Assembly: GCF_029269745.1 (NCBI RefSeq)
Contig: NZ_JARJHT010000001.1
Span: 1,240,001 to 1,304,000 of the forward strand
Direction of reading: 5' to 3'
Length of the DNA: 64,000 nucleotides
Source: Polluticoccus soli
GTDB taxonomy: Bacteria > Bacteroidota > Bacteroidia > Chitinophagales > Chitinophagaceae
Below are positions 23,181 through 32,139 of the stretch, in pieces (positions within the stretch are counted from its first letter, which is position 1; every line of letters begins with the position of its first letter). Position numbers and translations under genes: made by a program. The notes beneath the pieces were generated by a model, which did not search any database, had not been told where the DNA came from, and saw only the letters and a list, made by a program, of their open reading frames with translations.

Positions 23181-25139
23181 CTATTTCGTATTTGACGCAC
23201 CTGTATTTGCAACTTTCGTACTTGGATCGGCAGTTGCAGGCACCGGAGTCGATAACGGTGTTATCGCACTAGTAGACGCTACATTTTCTCCATGCGGACG
23301 TGTAGCATCGTCAATACTCTTACTCTCTGACTTGCCCCACTCTGCTGCGTGCAGGTAACGTCCTTTAAACTCTGGTTCTTTTTCCACTTCAGGTACTACA
23401 CGGTGTGCATCGGCAAATTTATCATGGCGCACACCCGTTATCTGCCAGCTCACTTCAATATTAGGTTTATCTGTTTTGATCTTAAACTGGTTGTTATTTA
23501 TTTTTTCATAAATAATAGCCTGGGCGAAGCTACCTATTACAGTAAGCTGGTAGCGAAAATCCCTGTTCAATGCTTCAAAATAATCAGGAAGCGTAACGAT
23601 AGCATCGCCGGCAGCATCTGTAACAATGTTACCATTGTAAATATTCATCATGTCGGGACTTTCAACAAAAGAATGGTAGAGGTATTTATTTTCGGGATCA
23701 AGCGGATGGTCTATTTTGAAAGTACCGCCACCTTTTGACATGGTACCTGTTACACTTACATTACCGGCAAAATATCCTGCATAGGGTGTGCCACCTGTTG
23801 CAGTACCGTAAATACCGTAGTTAGTAGCGCCATTAGCCGCAGAACCGTACACGCCGTAACTATTGCCGGTTGAAGTGGTAGCTGCTGTTGCCGATGAAAA
23901 AACACCTACGTTGAAAGAAGCACCACCCGGACCACGTACAAATGCGTGAACCCCATGGTTCTCAAAAGAAGAGTTGCCCGCAAATCCAACAAGAGCGCTG
24001 CTTACGTTTGTAGTGGTAGTGGCACTTGTTTGTGCAAGCAAAGCCTGGTGGTTGAAGTTAATACCACCTAAAGTTACTGTTACATCTTTTGAACCTGAAG
24101 TATGCAACATGGCAGCCGGCGCTGTAACACCAAAACCGGAAAGCCCTGCTGTTACTATCACACCATACCCACTTGCCCCTCCCGTGAATCTACCGCCGGC
24201 ACTACCCGCCGCATCACCACTTCCCAGTACACCCGCACCATTGGCTGCAGAATTAAAGCCTTCAACGCCCGCAGCCGTTCCCGATAAACTATAACCGAAA
24301 ACACCATCGTTAGCCTGGCCAACACCCGCAACTCCGATGCCGGTACTGGATTCGCCATAAAGGGCCGAGTTAATGGTGATGGAACCGCTTGCCGCTGCAC
24401 CCGAAATACCATGAACGGCATGCTGGCTTGGGGTACTTGCAGCATTGACAACCTGTAATTTATTAGATGCTGTAGGTGAAGTTGTACCAATGCCTACTGA
24501 TGTACCATTATCGAATAACTGCGAGTTACCTATTGCTGTAGTACTTGTAAATTTTGGAATATAATTTAAGGTACCTGATACACCCGTATTAAGCGGTATC
24601 CAGCTACTTGTTCCTGCATCCCATGTTAGTGCCTGCCCCGCTGTTGGTGCCGTTGCACTTACATTCCTGCCCTGTATTTTCGTAACGTTTGCAGCTGTGC
24701 TTATTCCCGTTACATCCCCACCCATTGTTGCTGTACCTGCATTGTTGGCATACACTGCATACGGCGCGCTGATCAATTGGCTGGTACCAAGATTAGCATA
24801 TGTAGTACCTCCAGTTGGGTCTGCTTCTACCTGTATGTATTTATTGCCGTTTGCCCAGTCAATGGTGTTGAAAGTACCTGATACCACAGTACCATCACCA
24901 ACCTGTACATTATACAAACCATAAGCGTTAGTGGTAACTGTAAATGTTTCCTGGTATACGGTAGTACCCGATGGGGAGCCATCTATAATAGTTAACCGGA
25001 GTCCTAAAGCCTGGCTGGCCAAAGGAGCGCCGCTTGCGTTACGGGCTATGCCCTGGTAATTGAATTTTTGCGGTGCTTGTGCCCAGGCACCGATGGTCGT
25101 AATGGTAAGCGTTAAAGCCAGCAGTATGATTCTTTTCAT
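23181..25139 (-). CDS. Secreted fibre-like protein with low-complexity beta repeats
   Basis: A 652-residue protein with a signal peptide (1-20, ending GAWAQ) and the opening APQKFNYQGIARNASG common to Bacteroidota fibre or collar-like surface proteins. A beta-sandwich (about 20-130) is followed by a Gly/Ala/Thr/Ser-rich region with the tail-fibre signature YIPKFTSTTAIGNSQLFDNG, SVGIGTTSP and many YGESSTG, VFGYS, GVLGSG turns. After residue 500 comes a more globular domain (KYLYHSFVESPDMMNIYNGN). The tail (STPVPATADPSTKVA) is not a T9SS sorting domain. It is co-directional with the T9SS protein immediately upstream, 35 bp away, so the two probably act together at the cell surface. Confidence 0.75.
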   Translation of the reverse strand: MKRIILLALTLTITTIGAWAQAPQKFNYQGIARNASGAPLASQALGLRLTIIDGSPSGTTVYQETFTVTTNAYGLYNVQVGDGTVVSGTFNTIDWANGNKYIQVEADPTGGTTYANLGTSQLISAPYAVYANNAGTATMGGDVTGISTAANVTKIQGRNVSATAPTAGQALTWDAGTSSWIPLNTGVSGTLNYIPKFTSTTAIGNSQLFDNGTSVGIGTTSPTASNKLQVVNAASTPSQHAVHGISGAAASGSITINSALYGESSTGIGVAGVGQANDGVFGYSLSGTAAGVEGFNSAANGAGVLGSGDAAGSAGGRFTGGASGYGVIVTAGLSGFGVTAPAAMLHTSGSKDVTVTLGGINFNHQALLAQTSATTTTNVSSALVGFAGNSSFENHGVHAFVRGPGGASFNVGVFSSATAATTSTGNSYGVYGSAANGATNYGIYGTATGGTPYAGYFAGNVSVTGTMSKGGGTFKIDHPLDPENKYLYHSFVESPDMMNIYNGNIVTDAAGDAIVTLPDYFEALNRDFRYQLTVIGSFAQAIIYEKINNNQFKIKTDKPNIEVSWQITGVRHDKFADAHRVVPEVEKEPEFKGRYLHAAEWGKSESKSIDDATRPHGENVASTSAITPLSTPVPATADPSTKVANTGASNTK

Positions 25140-25174
25140 AAACAGTGTTTTTAAGGAGATTGAGATTGGTTTAA

Positions 25175-25684
25175 CTACAGTTTTACTACTTTAAAAGATC
25201 TTTTTTCAACCGCATTACCTGCGGTTTGAATAGTTACCTCAAGCATATAAGACGCATTGGGTAGTGACGCAATGTTTATTTGCTCCGTGTTTTTCCCTTT
25301 ACTGGTATTAAAGGTTTTGCTCGTTAATAATTTGCCGTTGATATCAGTAAGATGGTAAGTGAGCGAGTGGGAGCTTGTAGCTGAATACTCCATGTTTACT
25401 ACCGATGTAGCAGGGTTTGGCCATATACACAGCTGGTTTTGCAGCGCAATATCATTAACGCCTAACGGGGGTTCATTGGGCTGCAGCACGCCCTGAGTAA
25501 CAATAATGCTTCCGGACGCAAAGGTGCTGACAAGCGTCATTTCACCGACTGACCAGTCGTGGGAGTTGCCACCAATAGTAGCAGAGCCTCCGCTTGCATT
25601 CAATGTTGACGGGCCAATGCTTTGTGCACTGGCATACATTGTGATTCCCCAACAGACAAGAAGGGCGAACAATAGTCTTTTCAT
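25175..25684 (-). CDS. Small T9SS-sorted secreted protein
   Basis: A 169-residue protein with a signal peptide (MKRLLFALLVCWGITMYASAQ) and a short beta-rich body (SASGGSATIGGNSHDWSVGEMTLVST-like pattern seen as NASGGSATIG, HDWSVGEM). A complete type A sorting domain covers about 85-169 (LCIWPNPATSVVNMEYSA, YHLTDINGKLL, SYMLEVTIQ). The ATG at 25684 starts the signal peptide; the longer frame adds 18 unlikely residues. It is the upstream gene of the fibre-like protein's transcript and may be its partner or anchor. Confidence 0.82.
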   Translation of the reverse strand: MKRLLFALLVCWGITMYASAQSIGPSTLNASGGSATIGGNSHDWSVGEMTLVSTFASGSIIVTQGVLQPNEPPLGVNDIALQNQLCIWPNPATSVVNMEYSATSSHSLTYHLTDINGKLLTSKTFNTSKGKNTEQINIASLPNASYMLEVTIQTAGNAVEKRSFKVVKL

Positions 25685-25864
25685 AAGTGTATTGTTTTTA
25701 ACCGGTGAAAAATGATGATAGACGAGATGACTTTCCAAACGATGAGAATAAAGGCCAGTCTAAGTTTAGACAATATAAGCTTTAATATTTGAATATATCA
25801 TTAAATGAGCTATATATCTTTTTACTTCCATGCACATCATGGTGCAGTGCACTATATACACACG

Positions 25865-25893
25865 ATGAAAGCCGCTTAATGAGCGGCTTTCAT
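25865..25893. terminator. Hairpin downstream of tRNA-like fragment
   Basis: A perfect 12-bp stem (25865-25876 with 25882-25893), ATGAAAGCCGCT and its complement, with a 5-nt loop. It has the form of a terminator that would normally follow a tRNA gene. Confidence 0.65.
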
Positions 25894-25899
25894 ATTCCG

Positions 25900-25924
25900 T
25901 GAACCGGATTGGACTCGAACCCAG
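25900..25924 (-). other. tRNA 3'-end-like fragment
   Basis: On the minus strand GGGTTCGAGTCC has the invariant T-loop form, and CCGGTTCA follows as an acceptor-like strand. The 5' two thirds of a tRNA are absent and two of five T-stem pairs do not match, so it is at most a remnant. Confidence 0.35.
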
Positions 25925-25938
25925 GTAATAAAACAAAA

Positions 25939-25962
25939 AATCCCCCGCATTAGCGGGGGATT
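25939..25962 (-). terminator. nrdJ terminator
   Basis: A 10-bp perfect stem AATCCCCCGC / GCGGGGGATT with a 4-nt loop, 26 bp after the nrdJ stop and followed on the minus strand by a T-rich run. Nearly identical to the hairpin at 23113. Confidence 0.85.
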
Positions 25963-25988
25963 CCGTTTATATGGTAGTTGATCTATGC

Positions 25989-28900
25989 TTAGCTGCAACC
26001 GGTAGTAGTACCGCAGTTAGGACACATATAGCAGGTACCGTTGCGCAGGGTAATGTTACCGCAGTTGCGACATACGGGCGCATCGGCGCTGGTTCCCATC
26101 ATCTTTTTGATATCGGCAGTGTTCTGTGCAGTAGCTGCTACGGCTTTAGGCACCGGTGCGACGTTCTTCTGCTTTTGTGTTTGCTGCGGGGCAGTTACAC
26201 GCACCTGCGACAGTTCCTGTTGCGGGCTGCTTTCATCCTCGTCGTTCGATAGCCTGTTCTGATCTGGTACGTGTACCAGGTCTGTACGATCCAGGTATTC
26301 GTAAGCCAGCAGGCGGAACATAAAGTCTAGCACCGAAGTAGCTTGCTTGATATTCGGGTGTTCTACAACGCCCGCCGGTTCAAAACGGGTGAAGGTGAAC
26401 TTGTCAACGTATTCATCCAGCGGCACACCGTACTGCAGACCAACCGATACTGCTATCGCGAAGCTGTTCATCAGGCTACGCATAGTAGCACCTTCTTTCG
26501 CCATGTCCACGAATACTTCACCCAGCGTACCATCCGTGTATTCACCCGTACGAACGAACAACGGCTGGCCACCAACTTTTGCCTTGAAAGTATAACCGCG
26601 GCGTTTTGCAGGCAGCTGCTTGCGCTCTACGATGCGGCTCAGTTCGCGTTTCAGTTGTGTATCAGGGCTTGCCTGTACGCGTTTGTTCACTTCTTCCAGC
26701 AGCTCTTCGATGGTGAGCTGACCCATATCTACTATCTGTGCTACAGGAGTTTCTTCCTGTGCTGCAGTAGTTGTATCTGTTTCTTTCTTTTTCTTGTCGC
26801 TCTTGTTGCTCAGCGGCTGGCTCAGTTTAGACCCATCGCGGTACAGGGCGCAGGCTTTAATACCCAGCTGCCAGCTCAGTTGGTAGCAATCTTTGATCTC
26901 TTCAACCGTTGCCTCGTTTGGCAGGTTAATGGTTTTAGAGATAGCACCGCTGATGAACGGCTGCGTAGCACCCATCATACGGATGTGACCGTGAGCGTGG
27001 ATGTAGCGTTCGCCTTTCTTACCGCATTTGTTAGCACAGTCGAATACAGGCAGGTGCTCTTCTTTCAGGAATGGTGCACCTTCTACCATCATCGTACCGC
27101 AAACGTAGTCGTTGGCTGCATCGATCTCTTCGTCGCTGAAGCCCAGTTCTTCCAGCAGGCTGAAGTCAGGAGCAAAGTATTGCTCTGGAGTAAAGCCAAG
27201 GCGTTTCAGGCATTCTTCGCCCAGCGTATATACGTTGAACACGAAGCCGATCTCGAATGAGCTTTCTACAGCTGCATCCAGTTTCTTCAGCTCTTCGCCG
27301 ATGAAGCCTTTTTCGCTCAGGCTCTGGTGGTTGATGTAAGGAGCACCGGCAAACGTACCGTGACCTTTTGCGTATTTAACGATCGCATCAACTTCTTCTT
27401 CAGAATATTTCAGGTTGCGCAGAGCCGCAGGTATAGACTGGTTGATGATCTTGAAATAACCACCACCAGACAGTTTCTTGAATTTCACCAGCGCGAAGTC
27501 AGGCTCGATACCGGTAGTATCGCAATCCATCACCAGGCCAATAGTACCTGTAGGAGCGATAACGGTAGCCTGCGCGTTGCGGTAGCCGTGTTGCTCACCC
27601 AGCTGTACTGCTTCGTCCCATGCTCTGGTAGCAGCTTTCAGCAGGTAGTCAGGGCAATACTTGGCGTTGATACCCATTGGTTTTGTTTCCAGGCCTTCGT
27701 AAGCTTCAGCAGCATCGTAAGCAGCAGCACGGTGGTTGCGCATTACACGCATCATGTGCTTGCGGTTTTCCTGGTAGCGAGGGAAAGCACCCAGCGCAGC
27801 AGCCATCTCAGCCGATGTGCGGTAAGACACACCGTTCATGATAGCGGTGATAGCACCGGCGATAGCACGGGCTTCTTCGCTGTCGTAAGGGATACCGCTT
27901 ACCATCAGCATAGAACCAAGGTTAGCATAACCAAGGCCCAGCGTACGGTAGTCATAGCTCAGTTGTGCCACTTCAGGAGAAGGGAACTGTGCCATCAGTA
28001 CTGAAATTTCCAGTACTACTGTCCACAGGCGGGTCATGTATTCAAAACCTGCTACGTCAAAGCTGTTGTCTTCTTCGTTGAAGAAACGACGCAGGTTGAG
28101 CGAAGCGAGGTTACAAGCCGTGTTGTCGAGGAACATATACTCCGAGCATGGGTTAGAGGCACGGATCGGACCACCTTCAGGGCAAGTATGCCATTCGTTG
28201 ATGGTAGTATCGTATTGTGTACCGGGGTCAGCGCAGCGCCATGCAGCGTACGATATTTTATCGAACAATGCTTTGGCAGGCATTTTCTTCATCACCTTAC
28301 CATCGCTACGTCCGGTCATTTCCCATTCTTCGTTGTTTGCCAGGCGGCGGAAGAATTCGTTCGGGATACGAACAGAGTTGTTAGAGTTCTGTCCAGATAC
28401 TGTTTTATATGCTTCGCCTTCGTAGTCTGATGCATAACCTGCAGCTATGAGGGCAGCTACTTTCTTTTCTTCTTCTACTTTCCAGTCGATGAAATCTACA
28501 ACCTCTGGGTGATCGAGGTCGAGGCACACCATTTTAGCAGCACGGCGGGTAGTACCACCGCTTTTGATAGCACCCGCAGCACGGTCGCCGATCTTCAGGA
28601 AGCTCATAAGACCGCTTGAAGTACCACCGCCGCTCAGTTTCTCACCTTCCGCGCGGATGTTAGAATAGTTGGTACCAACACCAGAACCGTATTTGAAGAT
28701 ACGAGCCTCGCGAACCCACAGGTCCATGATACCACCATCATTAACCAGGTCATCTTCTACGCTCAGGATAAAGCAGGCGTGTGGCTGAGGACGCTCGTAG
28801 GCATTCTTAGATTTTTCCAGTTTGCCGGTTGTAGGATCTACATAATAGTGACCTTGTGCTTTACCATCGATACCGTAGCTGCTGAACAGGCCGGTATTGA

Positions 28901-29318
28901 ACCACTGCGGAGAGTTGGGTGCACAGCTCTGTTGCAGTATGCTATAAGTAAGTTCGTCGTAAAATACCTGTGCGTCTTTTTCAGAGGCGAAATAACCGTA
29001 TTTCTCGCCCCAGCCGCGCCAGCAATCTGCCAGGCGGTGCGCCACTTGTTTAACAGAAGTTTCCCTGCCAAGCGTACCGTCTGGTTGCGGAACACCTGCC
29101 TTACGGAAGTATTTCTGCGCCAGGATATCGGTAGCTATCTGCGACCAATGCTTAGGCACCTCCACGTTCGTCATTTCAAATACTTTTTCACCGTTCGGGT
29201 TACGTATTACCGATGTACGGTAATCATACTCGAACAGATCGAACGAACTAACGCCCTCTTTTGTGTACTGGCGCTGGAAGGAAAGGCCTTCGGCTTTGGT
29301 TTTTGTCTTTGCACCCAT
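25989..29318 (-). CDS. nrdJ: Adenosylcobalamin-dependent ribonucleotide reductase (class II)
   Basis: A 1109-residue vitamin B12-dependent ribonucleotide reductase, which makes deoxyribonucleotides with a cobalamin-generated thiyl radical and needs no oxygen-dependent partner subunit. The active-site motif NPCSE is at 389-393, followed by NTACNLASLNL. Long family blocks such as NSPQWFNTG (about 135), KYGSGVGTNYSNIR (about 209) and APTGTIGLVMDCDTTGIEPD are present. The C-terminus is a cysteine-rich zinc-ribbon-like tail (CRNCGNITLRNGTCYMCPNC, then a final Cys) that probably re-reduces the active site. The length is normal for the large NrdJ type. No nrdA/B or nrdD lies nearby. Candidate DnaA boxes lie about 100 bp upstream. 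Confidence 0.96.
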   Translation of the reverse strand: MGAKTKTKAEGLSFQRQYTKEGVSSFDLFEYDYRTSVIRNPNGEKVFEMTNVEVPKHWSQIATDILAQKYFRKAGVPQPDGTLGRETSVKQVAHRLADCWRGWGEKYGYFASEKDAQVFYDELTYSILQQSCAPNSPQWFNTGLFSSYGIDGKAQGHYYVDPTTGKLEKSKNAYERPQPHACFILSVEDDLVNDGGIMDLWVREARIFKYGSGVGTNYSNIRAEGEKLSGGGTSSGLMSFLKIGDRAAGAIKSGGTTRRAAKMVCLDLDHPEVVDFIDWKVEEEKKVAALIAAGYASDYEGEAYKTVSGQNSNNSVRIPNEFFRRLANNEEWEMTGRSDGKVMKKMPAKALFDKISYAAWRCADPGTQYDTTINEWHTCPEGGPIRASNPCSEYMFLDNTACNLASLNLRRFFNEEDNSFDVAGFEYMTRLWTVVLEISVLMAQFPSPEVAQLSYDYRTLGLGYANLGSMLMVSGIPYDSEEARAIAGAITAIMNGVSYRTSAEMAAALGAFPRYQENRKHMMRVMRNHRAAAYDAAEAYEGLETKPMGINAKYCPDYLLKAATRAWDEAVQLGEQHGYRNAQATVIAPTGTIGLVMDCDTTGIEPDFALVKFKKLSGGGYFKIINQSIPAALRNLKYSEEEVDAIVKYAKGHGTFAGAPYINHQSLSEKGFIGEELKKLDAAVESSFEIGFVFNVYTLGEECLKRLGFTPEQYFAPDFSLLEELGFSDEEIDAANDYVCGTMMVEGAPFLKEEHLPVFDCANKCGKKGERYIHAHGHIRMMGATQPFISGAISKTINLPNEATVEEIKDCYQLSWQLGIKACALYRDGSKLSQPLSNKSDKKKKETDTTTAAQEETPVAQIVDMGQLTIEELLEEVNKRVQASPDTQLKRELSRIVERKQLPAKRRGYTFKAKVGGQPLFVRTGEYTDGTLGEVFVDMAKEGATMRSLMNSFAIAVSVGLQYGVPLDEYVDKFTFTRFEPAGVVEHPNIKQATSVLDFMFRLLAYEYLDRTDLVHVPDQNRLSNDEDESSPQQELSQVRVTAPQQTQKQKNVAPVPKAVAATAQNTADIKKMMGTSADAPVCRNCGNITLRNGTCYMCPNCGTTTGCS

Positions 29319-29414
29319 GGTTAAATTATATTATCGGTTAATGATGTTTGAACTGAGTTGAATAGCGAAAATATCAAAAGGGGGATTTCTAGAAAGAAAT
29401 AGAAATCAACTGCC

Positions 29415-29436
29415 TGTGGATAAACTGACTGGATAA
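29415..29436 (-). promoter_or_regulatory. DnaA box pair upstream of nrdJ
   Basis: 29415-29423 is TTATCCACA on the minus strand, a perfect DnaA box. 29428-29436 is TTATCCAGT in the same orientation, a weaker match, four bases away. They lie 97-118 bp before the nrdJ ATG. In Escherichia coli the nrdAB promoter is controlled by DnaA through similar paired boxes; the same role here is inference. Confidence 0.5.
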
Positions 29437-29572
29437 CTTTTTCTCCTTGACCTGTCGCTACTTAGGCTCAAATTCCAACATATGAACCGTTCCCGTATCT
29501 TGATTTTTTGAAGGATGTTTTTATATTACAAAGATACGAAATTTCGACGTGCTACAGGCATGTAACAACGAA

Positions 29573-29596
29573 AACGGGTGGCAATTGCCACCCGTT
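29573..29596 (-). terminator. Terminator of GEVED gene 1
   Basis: A perfect 10-bp stem AACGGGTGGC / GCCACCCGTT with an AATT loop, 24 bp after the stop codon at 29620 and followed by TTTTCGTT on the minus strand. Confidence 0.8.
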
Positions 29597-29619
29597 GAAA
29601 GCCTTATCCAGTAAGGTTT

Positions 29620-31992
29620 TTATTGTAATATGAGCTTTTGCGTAGACTTCAGTCCGCCAGCGTTGATCTCGATGAAATAAACGCCTTTTGCCTGCCCCGA
29701 AAGGTCTATTTGCTGCAGGAAACGGCCACCGTCGTGACGGTAGGAATAGCTCTTTACAAGCTGGCCGGTAACCGACAGTAATTTTACTTCTACGTTATCA
29801 TTCACGGCCGCTGCATTGAACATAACGGTTACCTTATCGTTGGCAGGGTTCGGGTAGATGCGCACATGCGACAACCCGTTCACATCGTCAACACGCACAT
29901 TGAACGGACGGCGGAAAATCACCATATAATCCTCGGTCTCGCCCGACAGGTAAGTACCGCAGGCCTCGTCAGATGGTGTATTAGGACCTACGTTGTTATT
30001 TACAATAACGCGCAGGCCGGTAGGCACGTCAACAATAGCAGCATTAGGAATGATCACCTGGCCCAGCAGGGTATGGTAACCCACACTGGTGAAGCCGGTA
30101 TAGATCCTTTCTTCCGGTATATCGTACTGGTGGTTATTATCGAAATCGACAAAGACGGTCACCTTAGCATCGCTATGCAGCTCTGTAGGCATTGTATGGA
30201 ACACATGGAAATTGTATACACTGTCTACCCACATTTCTATAGGCTGTATATCGGTATAGTCCTGGCGTTTGTGTTTAGCGCGTGGGTTGCCCAGGTGGGC
30301 ACCACCGTCGGTTACCTCGAAGTTGTAGATCTTGAAACCGCCAACATCGCTGGTGTCATTTAAGCCACCTATCGCCTGGCTGTAGCAATAGCATTTATAG
30401 CTTGGTTTCAGATTCACTTTGTGTACCGCCGTATACGATGTATCGTTAGTATGCGTGCAGATGGCTTCCATCTTATAGAAAAGAGGTTGACCGTTCATGA
30501 AATCGCGCATCAGCGTGTCTTTGCTTGCGCTGCCGGTAATAGGCGTCCAGAATACATTATCTGCCGATACATACCATGATCTATTAATGCCGTGTTTATC
30601 TTTTTCATACGTAGTATCGGTTACTAAATAATCATAGCCCACGCACATAGACGTGTCGCCTTTGATAACACCTGCATTGGGTTTGCCGGTGCAAGGGATG
30701 TGCCTGATATCAATGAGGTAATCCTCAGTTTCACCATCGGTATAAGAGGCACAGGTATCTGGTGCTGTAGTACCGCTGCGCATGATCACACGCATACCTG
30801 TCAGGCCAAATTGCGCTGTATCAGGCATCTTGAACGTGTCACGCACCAGGCCGATAGTTGAAGGATTCTGGTTCGTGGTTTCAAGCAGTACGCGCTCCCA
30901 CAGATCGAATGTACCGTTGCGGTTGTAGTCTATATACACCGCAGCAGTGCCTGCAGTAAAGGTTGCCGCCGATGTTATTTGTGAAACGGAGATCAGGTAA
31001 TTGCTGTCGCGGTACATAGGCACAGGCGGCACCGTATAGCGCAGGTCTGTGTATGTATTGGTGGCAGTTGTATTGCTGAAGAAAGGCGTTGCCGTTCCGT
31101 TGGTCAGCAAAGTGCTGTTGTTGGAAATCGAAGTAACTGTGACGTTGCCGATATCTGAACCTGCCCCAGCGGTTGCTTTAGAGCCATCGCAATAGCAGTA
31201 GTAAAAAGGAGCCATGTTTACTTTGAATGGCGCAGTAGTATAGGTTTGACTAGTTGCCAGGCAGGTGAGCTTACAACGGTACCATGTAGGCACTACGATC
31301 TGGTCGGTGAAGGTACCAACCTGGTTTACTGTTCCGGTGTATGTTTTCCAGGTAGTACCATTTGTTGAATACTCCCACTGGAAGGTAGTACCAGTATAAG
31401 GCACCGACAGCTTTACCTCGAATGGCTTGTTCGGGCAAACCTCGAAAGGCGCCGTTACGTTTGCCGTAGGCACGCCGTTACATGGTATGCCGAAAAAGAA
31501 TTCAAGTGTCATGGTTTGCGATATCGTGGTATTGCAGGTAATGGAGTTTACCCCACCCCAGTTACCGTTGGATATACAAGGACGAATGATGTACCCCGGA
31601 TTAGGGCAGTTCGAGCCATTACACTGTGTGCCGGGATTCAACCACAATTCCATATACGACCCCCTGTTACATACAGACCATACGTTACCATTGCAAATGG
31701 GTGACGTGTAGCTCGTGCTTGTTTTCAGTGCGTTTGCTACTGCATTGGCAATAACCGGGTCCTGGCAAATGATACCCGTGGGATCGTAAGTACCAGATAT
31801 TTTCACCGATAGGTAAATGCCCGGATTCAGGCCCGCGGAGAATGTATTAAACGCTGTGCACTGCGCAGTAGCGGTGGCACCGCCTGTAAACGCCTGCGAA
31901 TAAATGGCAGATTGCGCATGCGCTATAGTTACGGCAAGCAGGATCTGCACCATACAGAAGATGGCTGTAAGAACCGATTTTTTTGCATTCAT
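29620..31992 (-). CDS. GEVED-domain T9SS surface protein, paralogue 1
   Basis: A 790-residue secreted protein. A signal peptide (1-26, ending AHAQ) leads to a head domain unlike those of the other four paralogues (YSQAFTGGATATAQCTAFNT, cysteine-containing). An Ig-like module follows (about 195-265, VCPNKPFEVKL to WYRCKL), then a first GEVED domain (about 335-435: YIDYNRNGTFDLWER to DGETEDYLIDI), a second Ig-like module (GDTSMCVGYDY), and a second GEVED domain (VFVDFDNNHQYDIPEER to SGETEDYMVIF). The C-terminal 80 residues are a type A sorting domain (VRIYPNPANDKVTVMF, GVYFIEI). It is probably an exported adhesin or binding protein, and the first of five tandem paralogues. Confidence 0.85.
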   Translation of the reverse strand: MNAKKSVLTAIFCMVQILLAVTIAHAQSAIYSQAFTGGATATAQCTAFNTFSAGLNPGIYLSVKISGTYDPTGIICQDPVIANAVANALKTSTSYTSPICNGNVWSVCNRGSYMELWLNPGTQCNGSNCPNPGYIIRPCISNGNWGGVNSITCNTTISQTMTLEFFFGIPCNGVPTANVTAPFEVCPNKPFEVKLSVPYTGTTFQWEYSTNGTTWKTYTGTVNQVGTFTDQIVVPTWYRCKLTCLATSQTYTTAPFKVNMAPFYYCYCDGSKATAGAGSDIGNVTVTSISNNSTLLTNGTATPFFSNTTATNTYTDLRYTVPPVPMYRDSNYLISVSQITSAATFTAGTAAVYIDYNRNGTFDLWERVLLETTNQNPSTIGLVRDTFKMPDTAQFGLTGMRVIMRSGTTAPDTCASYTDGETEDYLIDIRHIPCTGKPNAGVIKGDTSMCVGYDYLVTDTTYEKDKHGINRSWYVSADNVFWTPITGSASKDTLMRDFMNGQPLFYKMEAICTHTNDTSYTAVHKVNLKPSYKCYCYSQAIGGLNDTSDVGGFKIYNFEVTDGGAHLGNPRAKHKRQDYTDIQPIEMWVDSVYNFHVFHTMPTELHSDAKVTVFVDFDNNHQYDIPEERIYTGFTSVGYHTLLGQVIIPNAAIVDVPTGLRVIVNNNVGPNTPSDEACGTYLSGETEDYMVIFRRPFNVRVDDVNGLSHVRIYPNPANDKVTVMFNAAAVNDNVEVKLLSVTGQLVKSYSYRHDGGRFLQQIDLSGQAKGVYFIEINAGGLKSTQKLILQ

Positions 31993-32084
31993 TTACGTCT
32001 ATGTTTTAATAGTGTATACGCCTAAATCCAGAGGCGGCGTACTATAGTTGACACCCAAATTGGCTAAAAAAGTTTGAAAAAAAA

Positions 32085-32118
32085 AGCGGATTGCCACTTA
32101 TTTATGTAACAATCCGCT
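32085..32118 (-). terminator. Terminator of GEVED gene 2
   Basis: A 9-bp stem AGCGGATTG / CAATCCGCT with a 16-nt loop. On the minus strand it is followed by a run of T residues, as in an intrinsic terminator. Confidence 0.75.
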
Positions 32119-32139
32119 ATATTAATTTTCAGTTAGGCG

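Larger units (their letters stand above)
25685..25988. other. 304-bp intergenic region: two hairpins and tRNA-like fragment
   Basis: No gene is seen. Reading leftward from nrdJ, the region holds the nrdJ terminator (25939-25962), a segment like a tRNA T-arm (25900-25924), a second strong hairpin (25865-25893), then AT-rich sequence that must include the promoter of the T9SS gene at 25684. Confidence 0.6.
29319..29619. other. 301-bp intergenic region upstream of nrdJ
   Basis: It contains two DnaA-box-like sites (29415-29436) and the terminator of the next GEVED gene (29573-29596). I found no cobalamin riboswitch B12-box and no NrdR-type palindrome. No full TAnnTTTG promoter box was identified for nrdJ. 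Confidence 0.5.

Noticed and set aside
26343-29324. Long frames (up to 305 codons) on the plus strand across nrdJ
   Set aside because: They mirror the codon pattern of the highly conserved nrdJ on the other strand and show no domain of their own.
29319-29619. Cobalamin riboswitch or NrdR box upstream of nrdJ
   Set aside because: Looked for a B12-box and for the NrdR palindrome; neither is present.
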